Both the position numbers and the translations under genes were made by a program. A DNA stretch of 64,000 nucleotides. Source: an uncultured Clostridia bacterium (GTDB taxonomy: Bacteria; Bacillota; Clostridia; UMGS1883). The notes under the pieces were generated by a model. It worked only from the letters and a program-made list of their open reading frames with translations, was not told where the DNA came from and did no database searches. Shown here one piece after another: positions 1 through 8,681 of the stretch. The stretch covers positions 285,550 through 349,549 of the forward strand of contig CANRCD010000001.1 in the NCBI GenBank assembly GCA_947629005.1. The letters are read 5' to 3'. The number at the start of each line of letters is the position of its first letter. Position 1 is the stretch's first letter.

Positions 1-1383
1 AAGCTTCCATACCTTAAAGAGTTCGGCATAACCGCCGTATATCTGAACCCTATCTTTAAATCACCGTCGAACCACCGCTACAATACGGGCGATTATGAGA
101 CCGTAGACCCCCTTCTGGGTACTAACGAGGAGTTTGAGGACTTGGCAGAGCTGTTTATGAAAAACGGCATCCGCCTTATTCTGGATGGAGTTTTCAGCCA
201 TACGGGCGATGACAGCCGCTATTTTAACAGATACGGCAGCTACAATAGCGTCGGCGCTTATCAAAGCGAGAACAGCCCCTATTACGACTGGTACAACTTC
301 TCGGACTGGCCCGACAAGTACGAATCCTGGTGGGGTTTTAAGAGCCTTCCCAATGTCCACGAGATGACAAAGAGCTACCTTGATTACATTGTGCGCGGAA
401 AGAACGCCATTGTCAAACGCTGGCTAAAAAAAGGCGCCTCCGGCTGGAGGCTGGACGTGGCCGACGAACTGCCTGACGAGTTTATTAAGGAACTCAGAAA
501 GGCCGTCAAATCCTGCGACAAAAACGCCGTGCTCATCGGCGAGGTTTGGGAGGACGCCAGCCACAAGATAAGCTACGGCAAGCAGAGGGAATATTTCTGG
601 GGCAAAAGTCTTGATTCCGTCATGAACTACGTCAGCCGCGACGCGATTTTAGGTTATGTCATGTCTGGCGACGCTCCGCTGTTTCTTAGACGTCTCAGCT
701 CCCTATACGAAAACTACCCGCACGAGGCGCTATATTCCTGCCTTAATCTCTTATCCACCCACGATGTGCCACGCGCTCTGACTATTCTCAGCGGAGCGCC
801 CTCGGTTGACGCAATGACCCGCGAGCAGCAGGCCTATTACGTTATCCCGCCGGCGGAGCTGGCCGTCGCGGAACTCCGGCTGCGCATGGCCGTGGCCATA
901 CAGATGACGATTCCCGGCGCGCCCTGCGTATACTACGGCGACGAGGCCGGAATGAGCGGCTACACCGACCCCTTTAACCGCGCCTGCTACCCATGGGGCA
1001 ACGAGGATAAGGATATGCTCGCCTTTTTCAAGCGGCTCATCGCCCTGCGCGAAAAATACCAATGCCTTCGTACAGGCGGATTCCTCGGTGTGTTCTCATA
1101 CGAGGACATGGCCATTTATATGCGCTGCATTAGCGGCGGCAGAGATGTTTTCGGCAAAAAGGCCGAAGACGGCCTTATACTTGTGGCCGTGAACCCACTC
1201 GAAAGCGGCTCCGACTCGATCACTCTCGCGATGGACCGCTACGGCGTCACCGGCGCGGCCAACGCGCTGACCGGCGAGCCCATCCCCTGCTCCGACGGTA
1301 TACTGGAGCTTAAAATTAAGCCTATGAGCTTTGTTATCGCCGAGCTAAAGCGGAGCGACAACTCGCCCATTTTACTTGACTGA
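1..1383 (+). CDS. GH13 alpha-amylase family glycosidase, 5' end missing
   Basis: The reading frame is open from base 1, so the N-terminus lies outside the window; 460 codons are visible. The conserved GH13 regions appear in order: DGVFSHTG (region I), GWRLDVADELP with the catalytic Asp (region II), LIGEVWED with the acid/base Glu (region III) and LLSTHDVPRAL with the transition-state Asp (region IV, with STHD where NHD is usual). The YYDWY/FSDWP stretch before region II and the overall layout resemble neopullulanase/cyclomaltodextrinase-type enzymes, which hydrolyse maltodextrins in the cytoplasm; no signal peptide can be judged because the start is absent. The C-terminal beta domain ends normally. 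The stop lies 10 bases before the next start, so the two genes are probably cotranscribed. The exact substrate is inferred only. Confidence 0.9.
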   Translation, partial: KLPYLKEFGITAVYLNPIFKSPSNHRYNTGDYETVDPLLGTNEEFEDLAELFMKNGIRLILDGVFSHTGDDSRYFNRYGSYNSVGAYQSENSPYYDWYNFSDWPDKYESWWGFKSLPNVHEMTKSYLDYIVRGKNAIVKRWLKKGASGWRLDVADELPDEFIKELRKAVKSCDKNAVLIGEVWEDASHKISYGKQREYFWGKSLDSVMNYVSRDAILGYVMSGDAPLFLRRLSSLYENYPHEALYSCLNLLSTHDVPRALTILSGAPSVDAMTREQQAYYVIPPAELAVAELRLRMAVAIQMTIPGAPCVYYGDEAGMSGYTDPFNRACYPWGNEDKDMLAFFKRLIALREKYQCLRTGGFLGVFSYEDMAIYMRCISGGRDVFGKKAEDGLILVAVNPLESGSDSITLAMDRYGVTGAANALTGEPIPCSDGILELKIKPMSFVIAELKRSDNSPILLD

Positions 1384-1393
1384 GGATGTTCGC

Positions 1394-2737
1394 ATGAAAA
1401 ACGACCGCCTTATTCTCGATACGGTTGACATCGGCAGCGACGGCGAGGGCATTATGAAGCGCGCCGACGGCTTCACCTACTTTGTTGCCGGAGCGGTTCC
1501 CGGAGACAAAGCTGAAATTCTTGTACTGAAGGAAAACAAAAGCTTCGGTTACGGCAAACTGCTGCGCATTGTAGAGCCTTCTCCCCGACGCGTGGAGCCC
1601 GCTTGTCCGGTTTTCGGCAAGTGCGGCGGCTGCACTATGCTCTGCTGCAATTATTCACTTCAGCTTGAGCTGAAGGAGCGCAAGGTTCGCGACTGCCTGA
1701 CGCGGCTCGGCTGTATTGAGGCTCCGAACGTCGCCCCCTGCGTGCCAAGCGAGCCCGCCCTCGGCTGCCGTAACAAGGCTCAGTATCCCGTGGCCGAATC
1801 CGGCGGCAGCCTCGCTGCCGGATTTTATGCGCCGCACAGCCACAGAGTCGTCCCTACTCGCGGCTGTCCGTTGCAAAAGAGCGAAATAACGGCCCTTGTA
1901 AACGCCGCTGTTGACGCAGCCGCAAGCCTCGGGATAGAAGCCTACGACGAGAAAGCAGGGCGCGGCTGCCTGCGCCACATTTATGTGCGCTCCGGCGAAA
2001 CCGAAGATATACTCGTGCTTGTGGCCGCCCATGACAGCTCCGCCTTTGACACTCTCGCCAAACGGCTTTCAGCCGATTTTCCGCGGCTCGCCGGCGCAGT
2101 GCTGAACCTTAACCCCAAGACCACAAACCTTATACTTGGCGGCAGCGACAGGCTGCTTTTTGGGAGGAACTATATTGTTGACCAAATCGGCGGAATTAAA
2201 TATAAAATTCACTACCTCAGCTTCTATCAAGTGAACCCTTACGTCACAAAACGGCTGTACGATAAGGCGGCGGAGTATTGCGCCCTCACAGGCAGGGAAA
2301 CGCTTTTCGATTTATACTGCGGCGTGGGGACGATAGGACTGTATCTCGCACGCGGCGCGAAAAAGATCATCGGCGTGGAGACAGTGCCCGAAGCTGTGGA
2401 AAATGCCCGTGAAAATGCGCGGCTGAACGGAATTGTTAACGCAGAGTTTCACACAGGCCGCGCCGAGGACGTGTGTCCGCGCCTTATTGAACGCGGCGAA
2501 CGCGCCGACGTTGTGGTGCTCGATCCTCCGCGAAAGGGCTGCGACGAGAGCCTGCTGAGGGCCGCGGCAGCTATGGCCCCCGAACGGATAGTTTATGTAT
2601 CGTGCAATCCGGCTACGCTGGCCCGCGACGCGAAAATACTCACCGCCGAGGGATACTCTCTCGCCGAGGCAACCCCCTTCGACCAGTTCCCTCAAACCGC
2701 CCACGTGGAGACTGCGGCGCTGTTTTTGAAAATTTAA
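1394..2737 (+). CDS. rlmD: 23S rRNA (uracil-C5)-methyltransferase, RlmD/RumA family
   Basis: 447 residues. An N-terminal TRAM-like segment (about 1-60) is followed by a cysteine cluster (CPVFGKCGGC) that in this family binds a [4Fe-4S] centre. The SAM-binding motif FDLYCGVGTIGLYLA lies near residue 310, VVLDPPRKGCDE near 375 and the catalytic-cysteine motif YVSCNPATLARD near 400. The enzyme methylates uracil C5 in 23S rRNA; Firmicute members often modify two positions (RlmCD), so site specificity is not certain. ATG 1394 is chosen because GAGG lies 8 bases upstream; an in-frame TTG at 1376 would overlap the GH13 gene and lacks a site. It ends at a bidirectional terminator. Confidence 0.92.
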   Translation: MKNDRLILDTVDIGSDGEGIMKRADGFTYFVAGAVPGDKAEILVLKENKSFGYGKLLRIVEPSPRRVEPACPVFGKCGGCTMLCCNYSLQLELKERKVRDCLTRLGCIEAPNVAPCVPSEPALGCRNKAQYPVAESGGSLAAGFYAPHSHRVVPTRGCPLQKSEITALVNAAVDAAASLGIEAYDEKAGRGCLRHIYVRSGETEDILVLVAAHDSSAFDTLAKRLSADFPRLAGAVLNLNPKTTNLILGGSDRLLFGRNYIVDQIGGIKYKIHYLSFYQVNPYVTKRLYDKAAEYCALTGRETLFDLYCGVGTIGLYLARGAKKIIGVETVPEAVENARENARLNGIVNAEFHTGRAEDVCPRLIERGERADVVVLDPPRKGCDESLLRAAAAMAPERIVYVSCNPATLARDAKILTAEGYSLAEATPFDQFPQTAHVETAALFLKI

Positions 2738-2800
2738 AGTCTCATCACGCCGCGCCTCTACCAATAAGCAAAATGTTATTTTAGATTTTAAATAACAAAA

Positions 2801-2841
2801 GGGGCCAAAAGGCGCTTCAACGCCCTTTGGCCCACTTTTTT
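2801..2841. terminator. Bidirectional intrinsic terminator between convergent genes
   Basis: A 13-bp stem with one mismatch (2802-2814 with 2821-2833) encloses loop CTTCAA. It is followed by a T-run on the plus strand and, read on the minus strand, by CCCCTTTT. It serves the rRNA methyltransferase gene and the DUF2318 gene that converge here. Confidence 0.85.
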
Positions 2842-2844
2842 TGT

Positions 2845-3705
2845 TTATCTGGCCGAGGCCTTCCCTATCTCACGCATTTTTGCCTCTATTTCGTCGAATT
2901 TTTTAGATATGGCCTTCGCCCTCGTCTCGGAGACATCGGTTTCGGCAAGCTCGTCGCACAGCCCAAGGAATTCGCGGTAACAGGCCCCGTACACTCCGAT
3001 ATCACTCTGGGAGGCATTCAGCGTGACGTCGTTAAGATACCCCTGATAAAGCTTGGTTATGTCCTCGGTACGGAGCAGAAGCTCATCTACGTCCACTGCG
3101 TCGGCCTGAGCCTCGTCAGCAGCCTTGCCGTCGTCGTCATCATACGACACGGCCACGTCGCTGGCCTCGGTTATCTCCATGTTGCGGTAGTCCGCGCCGG
3201 TGTAGATATTGGCGTAGTTACCCTTGCCTATACGCAGAACATCGAGCATTTCCTTGCAGCGCTCCAGAAAGTCCTTCGGCACAGTTATGGTTTCATCGTC
3301 CTGAGTTATGTATTCGCCAAGAATCGGTATCGGCGTACACTCGTCGCTTATGAGGCCGAGGTCGTCATAGAAGGTCTCGCAGCCGCAATTTCCGCAGACA
3401 AGGCTCTCGCCTGTATCGGTGAAATGAGCGCGGACGCCTTCATTGTAGTAGCAGCTGAGGCAGTCGTCAAAGGCGAGACGATAACTGCCGTCCGAGGCTT
3501 TCACCGCTATTATTTTGGTGGAAAGCGGACGAACGCTCTTAAAGTATGCCCCATCAGTAATTTTTGCCTTGCTTATTTCTACGTCCTTGACCGACGAGCC
3601 GATGGTTTTTTCCATCATAAACGCCGTAAGCGCCACGGCCAGAACACACAGCAGGGCGAGGAATATTTTAAAATAAGGGAATCGCTTTGCCTGTTTTTCA
3701 TCCAT
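2845..3705 (-). CDS. DUF2318 (FtrD-like) membrane-anchored metal/Fe-S domain protein
   Basis: 286 residues. One N-terminal membrane segment (about 10-30) is followed by an extracytoplasmic part. The stretch DGSYRLAFDDCLSCY, then LVCGNCG, then SDECTPIPI matches the DUF2318 pattern CxxC...CxxC...C-x-PIPI known from FtrD-type membrane iron-sulfur proteins of iron/copper uptake systems. After it comes an acidic low-complexity stretch (YDDDDGKAADEAQADAVDVDE) and a helical C-terminus. FtrD normally sits beside an Ftr1 permease and ferredoxin-like partners; none is nearby, so the iron-transport role is inference. ATG 3705 has GAGGTGAT upstream; an in-frame ATG at 3765 lies before the promoter and is unlikely. 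Confidence 0.72.
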   Translation of the reverse strand: MDEKQAKRFPYFKIFLALLCVLAVALTAFMMEKTIGSSVKDVEISKAKITDGAYFKSVRPLSTKIIAVKASDGSYRLAFDDCLSCYYNEGVRAHFTDTGESLVCGNCGCETFYDDLGLISDECTPIPILGEYITQDDETITVPKDFLERCKEMLDVLRIGKGNYANIYTGADYRNMEITEASDVAVSYDDDDGKAADEAQADAVDVDELLLRTEDITKLYQGYLNDVTLNASQSDIGVYGACYREFLGLCDELAETDVSETRAKAISKKFDEIEAKMREIGKASAR

Positions 3706-3723
3706 TAATATCACCTCAATTGT

Positions 3724-3752
3724 ATTATACATCATGGCAAAAAAATAATCAA
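3724..3752 (-). promoter_or_regulatory. Sigma-70 type promoter for the DUF2318 gene
   Basis: On the minus strand TTGATT, 17-bp spacer, TATAAT, ending about 20 bases before the start codon at 3705. Confidence 0.75.
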
Positions 3753-3783
3753 CCGTTTTGTTCAATTTTCTTTATTAAATTTA

Positions 3784-3812
3784 TTGACCTTTGGAAAAAA
3801 TTGTTGTAAAAT
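3784..3812 (+). promoter_or_regulatory. Sigma-70 type promoter for the Ppx/GppA-TrmL gene
   Basis: TTGACC, 17-bp spacer, TAAAAT, placing transcription start near 3819 and leaving a short leader before the start codon. Confidence 0.65.
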
Positions 3813-3841
3813 AAAAATATAAATTTTCGAGAAAACAGGGG

Positions 3842-5239
3842 GTGAGGCTTTTGCAGCCGATAGCGGTCATTGACCTTGGCTCAAATTCGGTTCGTATGTC
3901 CATAAACGCGATATGCGAGGACGGCAAATGGCAGAATCTCGCAAAATACAGGGAAACCGTTCGTCTCGGGCAAGGCATGGAAAACGGTCTGCTCCGACCG
4001 GAAGCAATAGAACGGGTGGTCGCAGCGCTTGAAAAATTTGCCATTGCGGCTGCGGCCGCCGACTGCGGCGAGATAGTGGCCACGGCTACAGAGGCTGTGA
4101 GGATAGCCAAAAACCGCGACGACTTTCTCTCCATGGCGGAGCAGCGTGCGGGCGTGCATTTCCGCGTTTTGAGCGGCGAGGAGGAAGCGAGGTATTCGTT
4201 TTTAGCCGTAAAAGAGTCCCTTCCTATAGACAGCGGCCTCATCTTTGACACAGGCGGCGGCAGCACCGAAATAATGCTGGTGAAAAATCGCCGTCTTTTA
4301 CACAGCGTCAGCACCCCATGCGGCGCCGTCATGTTGACTGAGCGCTTCGCCGGAAGGCCCCAAAGCGAGCTTTACGCCGAGGTTGCCTCCATTGTCGGTG
4401 CGATTCCGTGGCTTAACGAGGCCATGGGGATTCCACTGTACGGAGTGGGCGGCAGCGCGCGCACGCTGGGCTGCCTTTTTAAGGGACGCAAGCTGAAGCT
4501 GCCCGAGATAAACGGCCTTGAAATAAGCGCGGGAGCCGCCTCGGCCATATACCGCCGCGTTGACGAAACGCCCGCGGGCGAAAGGGCCGCCATAAAAGGA
4601 ATGGACGTCTCCCGAGCGGACGTTATCCTCGCGGGGCTTACGCCGCTCAAGGTGATGATGGATATGCTAAAAAGCCCGAAGGTCGTGCTTTGCGCCTTTG
4701 GCGTTAAGGAGGGCGTATTTTTTGAGAAGAAAAACGAGATAATAAAAAAAGAGCCCACGCTCAATGTGGTACTTGTGGAGCCGGAAATACCGCAGAACAC
4801 CGGCAATATCGCCCGCACCTGCGCGGCGGCGGGCGCGGCGTTGCACCTCATTAAGCCGCTGGGCTTTGAGATAAGCGATAAAAATCTCAAGCGGGCGGGG
4901 CTGGATTACTGGAATCTGCTCGACGTGCACTACTATGACAGCCTCGACGATTTTTTTACCCGCACGGACGGCCGTTATTTTTACGCCACCACAAAGGCGG
5001 CCGCCGCATATACCGGCGCGGCCTACCAAAAGGGCGACTACATACTTTTCGGCAAGGAGACGGCGGGCCTCCCCGAGGAACTGCTGCGGGCTCACCCTGA
5101 GCGATGCGTCCGTATTCCGATGGTAAACGGGGCGCGAAGCCTCAATCTCGGCAACTCCGCAGCTGTGATAGTTTACGAGGCCCTGCGCCAGATGGGGTTC
5201 CCAACGCTCAGTGAAACGTCGGACTACTTAAATAAATGA
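3842..5239 (+). CDS. Ppx/GppA phosphatase fused to TrmL-type tRNA 2'-O-methyltransferase
   Basis: 465 residues in one frame. Residues 1 to about 300 are a Ppx/GppA exopolyphosphatase/pppGpp phosphatase domain: AVIDLGSNSVRM, FDTGGGSTEIM, YGVGGSARTLG, GMDVSRADVILAG. A charged linker (FFEKKNEIIKKEPT) leads to a complete SPOUT domain of the TrmL family (about 309-465): PEIPQNTGNIARTC, LFGKETAGLPEELL, NGARSLNLGNSAA, which 2'-O-methylates the wobble base of tRNA. The domains are normally separate proteins. The linker is encoded across a run of seven A's, but the two alternative frames stay open for only part of the TrmL region and show no family motifs, so a genuine fusion is the simpler reading. 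Start is GTG 3842 or TTG 3851; AGGGGG upstream fits the TTG better. Thioredoxin follows 14 bases downstream. Confidence 0.85.
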   Translation: MRLLQPIAVIDLGSNSVRMSINAICEDGKWQNLAKYRETVRLGQGMENGLLRPEAIERVVAALEKFAIAAAAADCGEIVATATEAVRIAKNRDDFLSMAEQRAGVHFRVLSGEEEARYSFLAVKESLPIDSGLIFDTGGGSTEIMLVKNRRLLHSVSTPCGAVMLTERFAGRPQSELYAEVASIVGAIPWLNEAMGIPLYGVGGSARTLGCLFKGRKLKLPEINGLEISAGAASAIYRRVDETPAGERAAIKGMDVSRADVILAGLTPLKVMMDMLKSPKVVLCAFGVKEGVFFEKKNEIIKKEPTLNVVLVEPEIPQNTGNIARTCAAAGAALHLIKPLGFEISDKNLKRAGLDYWNLLDVHYYDSLDDFFTRTDGRYFYATTKAAAAYTGAAYQKGDYILFGKETAGLPEELLRAHPERCVRIPMVNGARSLNLGNSAAVIVYEALRQMGFPTLSETSDYLNK

Positions 5240-5253
5240 AAGGGAGATAAAAA

Positions 5254-5568
5254 ATGATTGAGCTGACAAACGAGAATTTTGAAACCGAGGCCCTCGGCGA
5301 GGGCGTTGTGCTGGCGGATTTCTTCGCAGAATGGTGCGGCCCCTGCCGTATGTTGGCCCCCACCGTGGAGGAGATAGCCGCCGATTACGAGGGCAAAATC
5401 CGCGTTGTAAAGGGCGACGTGGACAAGCTGCCTGAAATTGCCCTTCGTTACGGCATAATGAGCATACCGACGCTGATTTTGTTCAAAAACGGCGAGGTTA
5501 GCGGAAAGCTGATAGGGGTGTGCGAGTATGAGGAAATAGCCGATATGATAGACGCGGCCTTAGAATAA
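5254..5568 (+). CDS. trxA: Thioredoxin
   Basis: 104 residues, the usual thioredoxin length. It has the active-site WCGPC (residues about 28-32) and the cis-proline region MSIPTLILFKNG. It reduces protein disulfides in the cytoplasm with thioredoxin reductase, which is not in the window. AAGGGAG precedes ATG 5254 and the gene follows the Ppx-TrmL gene closely, so they probably share a transcript. Its last 9 bases overlap the end of the convergent gene at 5560. Confidence 0.96.
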   Translation: MIELTNENFETEALGEGVVLADFFAEWCGPCRMLAPTVEEIAADYEGKIRVVKGDVDKLPEIALRYGIMSIPTLILFKNGEVSGKLIGVCEYEEIADMIDAALE

Positions 5569-6276
5569 ACCGAATATCAAAAGCAGCGCCGGTTGGTGCA
5601 GCAGATACACAGCCAGCGAATGGCGGCCCAAGAATTCCAGCGGCGGCACGCAGAAGCGTTCCGCCGTTTTTTCGTTGAAGCCAAGCTCCATCGCCGCCCG
5701 CCGCAAAAATGCGCCGGCGAAAAATAAAAACGCCCACGGCAGCAGCGGAAAATAGTCCGCTGATACAAACTCAGCCGGCGGGAAGCCCAAAAAAATCATC
5801 GCGTTATTATAAAGGAATGCCGGCAAATCAACCCGAAGTGCGCCAAAGCCCAGATATCCACGCCATGCGTTGTAAAACGCGAGGAACAGTGCTATACAGG
5901 CCGCGAGCCCGACCCACGGCGGGCTTTTCTCTACCGCCCTTCTGAGCGGCACGGCCGCCAACATACACGAGCCGAGAAGCGTCAGTACGCCGCATATTAT
6001 CCGAATATTTCCAAACGGCAGCGTCACGGCGGTTATAAGCGCCCCGCAGGCGAAAACCGTCAGCCCGCGGCGCAAAAGCCTTTTACCTATATAACAGCAG
6101 AACCCCGAAAGCAGGATGAACGAGCAGCATACACTGAGCTGCCACGCCGTCCCAATCGGGCCGCTGTACCAGCTTATTTTAGCTCCGCAGAATGAAACCG
6201 CGTCCCACACTGCGTGGTAGGCCGCCATACTCACAAGAGCCAGCCCTCGGACGCTGTCCAATATCCTGTACCTCAT
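5560..6276 (-). CDS. HGSNAT-like (DUF1624) multipass membrane protein
   Basis: 238 residues with about seven hydrophobic segments. The N-terminal RILDSVRGLALVSMAAYHAVWD matches the start of the heparan-alpha-glucosaminide N-acetyltransferase catalytic family (DUF1624), whose members carry a membrane-embedded histidine; here AYH at residue 21 and the C-terminal FLGRHSLAVYLLHQPALLL block are typical of membrane acyltransferases. A role in acetylating a cell-surface sugar is inferred from the family only. Start ATG 6276 is preceded by GGCGGGTGAG. It converges with and overlaps trxA by 9 bases. Confidence 0.78.
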   Translation of the reverse strand: MRYRILDSVRGLALVSMAAYHAVWDAVSFCGAKISWYSGPIGTAWQLSVCCSFILLSGFCCYIGKRLLRRGLTVFACGALITAVTLPFGNIRIICGVLTLLGSCMLAAVPLRRAVEKSPPWVGLAACIALFLAFYNAWRGYLGFGALRVDLPAFLYNNAMIFLGFPPAEFVSADYFPLLPWAFLFFAGAFLRRAAMELGFNEKTAERFCVPPLEFLGRHSLAVYLLHQPALLLIFGLF

Positions 6277-6388
6277 TTCATCTCACCCGCCTTTTATTTT
6301 ATAAAAAATCCGCCTGTTTGTCAATAGTTGGAAACAACTTTTCTCTTAACCCGCTCTACTGCTTATTTTGTGTCTGTAACAAAAAAGT

Positions 6389-6441
6389 AACATAGATATT
6401 GTGGTTTTTATGTTGACATTCATCAAGATATGGTGTATAAT
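6389..6441 (+). promoter_or_regulatory. nrdDG promoter with two NrdR-like boxes
   Basis: A promoter TTGACA (6413-6418), 17-bp spacer, TATAAT (6436-6441) precedes nrdD. Two imperfect 16-bp sites, 6389-6404 (core AGATATTGTG) and 6421-6436 (core AAGATATGGTGT), resemble the NrdR box (ACAC-W-ATATAT-W-GTGT), each matching about 11 of 16 positions. Their starts are exactly 32 bp apart, the three-helical-turn spacing known for paired NrdR boxes, and they flank the -35 and overlap the spacer and -10. ATP/dATP-responsive repression of nrdDG by NrdR is inferred. Confidence 0.6.
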
Positions 6442-6474
6442 AATCTCAGTTTTAAAAAAGGATGGGGAAAACCT

Positions 6475-8658
6475 ATGAAAATTATTAAGAGAAACAAAAC
6501 AGAAGTCGATTTCGATATCAACAAAATTTCCGCTGCCGTGACGAAGGCAAACAACGTCGTCGAGGACGACGTGAAGATGACTCCGCGGCAAATACAGCGT
6601 ATAGCCGAATCGGTTACGCGATCTTGCGAAAAGATGGGCCGCGCCCTCTCCGTTGAGGAGATTCAGGACCTTGTTGAAAAGGAGATTATGGCCCACGGCG
6701 CATACGAGGTTGCGAAACGTTACATAACCTACCGCTACACCCGCAGTCTGGTGCGTAAGTCCAACACCACCGACGACCAGATACTGACGCTTATCGAGTG
6801 CAACAATGAGGAGATTAAGCAGGAGAACTCCAACAAGAACCCCAGCGTGAACAGCGTTCAGCGTGACTATATGGCCGGCGAGGTCAGCAAGGACATCACC
6901 GAGCGCATACTCCTGCCGCAGGATATTGTGGATGCCCATAAGCAGGGCATAATCCACTTCCACGACGCGGACTACTTCGCGCAGCACATGCACAACTGCG
7001 ACCTTGTCAATCTGGAGGATATGCTCCAGAACGGCACCGTCATCTCCGGCACTATGATAGAAAAGCCCCACAGTTTTTCCACGGCCTGCAACATCGCCAC
7101 CCAGATAATAGCACAGGTGGCTTCCAGCCAGTACGGCGGTCAGTCTATCTCGCTGACGCACTTGGCCCCCTTCGTGCAGGTTTCAAGGGACAAAATTTCC
7201 GCCTCTGTTCGCAATGAGCTTTCGGCCCTTGGCCCCCTCCCCTCCGAGGAGAAAATCTCCGCCATAGTGGAGAGCCGCCTCAGAGAAGAAATCGAACGCG
7301 GCGTACAGACGATACAGTATCAGGTGGTCACCCTCATGACGACAAACGGTCAGGCCCCCTTTGTAACTGTATTCATGTATCTGAACGAGGCCAAGGACCC
7401 TCAGCTCAAAAAGGACCTCGCCATGATTATCGAGGAGGTTCTGCGCCAGCGGTATCAGGGCGTCAAGAACGAGGCGGGAGTTTACGTTACGCCCGCATTC
7501 CCCAAGCTGATTTATGTGCTTGAGGAGGACAACATCCATGAGGATTCTCCCTACTTCTACCTCACCCGTCTTGCCGCCAAGTGCACTGCCAAGCGCATGG
7601 TGCCGGACTATATTTCCGAAAAGATGATGCTCAAGCTTAAGGTGGACAAGAACGGCAATGGCAACTGCTATACCTGCATGGGCTGCCGAAGCTTCCTCAC
7701 CCCTTATGTGGACGAGAACGGCAAGCCAAAGTATTACGGCCGCTTTAATCAGGGTGTTGTCACTATAAACCTCGTTGACGTTGCCTGCACCGCCATGCGC
7801 GACGACAAGGGCGAGGCCGGCTTCTGGAATATCCTTGATGAAAGACTTGAGCTTTGCCACAGGGCGCTCCAGTGTCGCCATGAAAGGCTCGAGGGCACGC
7901 TTTCCGACGCGGCCCCCATACTCTGGCAATACGGCGCGCTGGCCCGCCTAAAGAAGGGCGAACCCATAACCAAGCTGCTCCACGGCGGGTATTCCACCCT
8001 TTCGCTGGGCTACGCCGGTCTTTGGGAGTGCGTTTACGCCGTCACCGGCAAAAAGCTCACCGAGCCCGAAGGAGAGGAGTTCGGTCTCAGGGTAATGAAG
8101 GCTCTCAACGAAGCTTGCGCCAAGTGGAAGGCCGCGGAAAACATTGACTATTCACTCTACGGCACCCCACTCGAATCCACCACATACAAGTTTGCTAAGG
8201 CCCTTCAGCGCCGCTTCGGCGTCATAGAGGGCGTTACCGACAAAAACTACATCACCAACAGCTATCACGTTCATGTTACCGAGCCCATAGACGCATTCGA
8301 CAAGCTGGCGCTGGAATCCAAGTTTCAGGCTCTCTCGCCCGGCGGGGCCATCAGCTACGTTGAGGTTCCAAATATGCAGCAGAACGTCGAGGCCGTCGTT
8401 GAGGTGATGAAGTTTATCTACGACAACATCATGTATGCCGAGCTCAACACAAAGTCCGACTACTGTCAAGAATGCGGATACGACGGCGAGATCCGCATAG
8501 CCGAGGAGGACGGCAAGCTGATATGGAAGTGCCCCAACTGCGGCAACACCGACCAGAGCCGCATGAACGTAGCTCGGCGTACCTGCGGCTATATCGGTAC
8601 TCAGTATTGGAATCAGGGCCGTACACAGGAGATTAAGGAGCGCGTGCTGCACCTGTAA
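6475..8658 (+). CDS. nrdD: Anaerobic ribonucleoside-triphosphate reductase, class III
   Basis: 727 residues. An N-terminal ATP-cone (about 1-95, MKIIKRNKTEVDFD) senses ATP/dATP. The large barrel follows, with the cysteine motif GNCYTCMGCR (about residue 400). Near the C-terminus are the zinc site CQECG/CPNCG and the glycyl-radical loop RRTCGYIGTQYW. The enzyme makes deoxyribonucleotides without oxygen after activation by NrdG. ATG 6475 is used because it begins the canonical ATP-cone and follows GGATGGGG; the longer frame from 6430 would overlap the promoter -10. Cotranscribed with nrdG 23 bases downstream and probably controlled by NrdR. Confidence 0.97.
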   Translation: MKIIKRNKTEVDFDINKISAAVTKANNVVEDDVKMTPRQIQRIAESVTRSCEKMGRALSVEEIQDLVEKEIMAHGAYEVAKRYITYRYTRSLVRKSNTTDDQILTLIECNNEEIKQENSNKNPSVNSVQRDYMAGEVSKDITERILLPQDIVDAHKQGIIHFHDADYFAQHMHNCDLVNLEDMLQNGTVISGTMIEKPHSFSTACNIATQIIAQVASSQYGGQSISLTHLAPFVQVSRDKISASVRNELSALGPLPSEEKISAIVESRLREEIERGVQTIQYQVVTLMTTNGQAPFVTVFMYLNEAKDPQLKKDLAMIIEEVLRQRYQGVKNEAGVYVTPAFPKLIYVLEEDNIHEDSPYFYLTRLAAKCTAKRMVPDYISEKMMLKLKVDKNGNGNCYTCMGCRSFLTPYVDENGKPKYYGRFNQGVVTINLVDVACTAMRDDKGEAGFWNILDERLELCHRALQCRHERLEGTLSDAAPILWQYGALARLKKGEPITKLLHGGYSTLSLGYAGLWECVYAVTGKKLTEPEGEEFGLRVMKALNEACAKWKAAENIDYSLYGTPLESTTYKFAKALQRRFGVIEGVTDKNYITNSYHVHVTEPIDAFDKLALESKFQALSPGGAISYVEVPNMQQNVEAVVEVMKFIYDNIMYAELNTKSDYCQECGYDGEIRIAEEDGKLIWKCPNCGNTDQSRMNVARRTCGYIGTQYWNQGRTQEIKERVLHL

Positions 8659-8681
8659 GAGCAGATTAAGGAGTGACCCCC

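Noticed and set aside
2827-3708. A 293-codon plus-strand frame opposite the DUF2318 gene
   Set aside because: It begins inside the bidirectional terminator, and the minus frame carries the DUF2318 cysteine motifs and a ribosome site.
6430-6474. Extended NrdD start at 6430
   Set aside because: It overlaps the -10 box at 6436-6441, so it cannot be in the transcript; ATG 6475 starts the ATP-cone.
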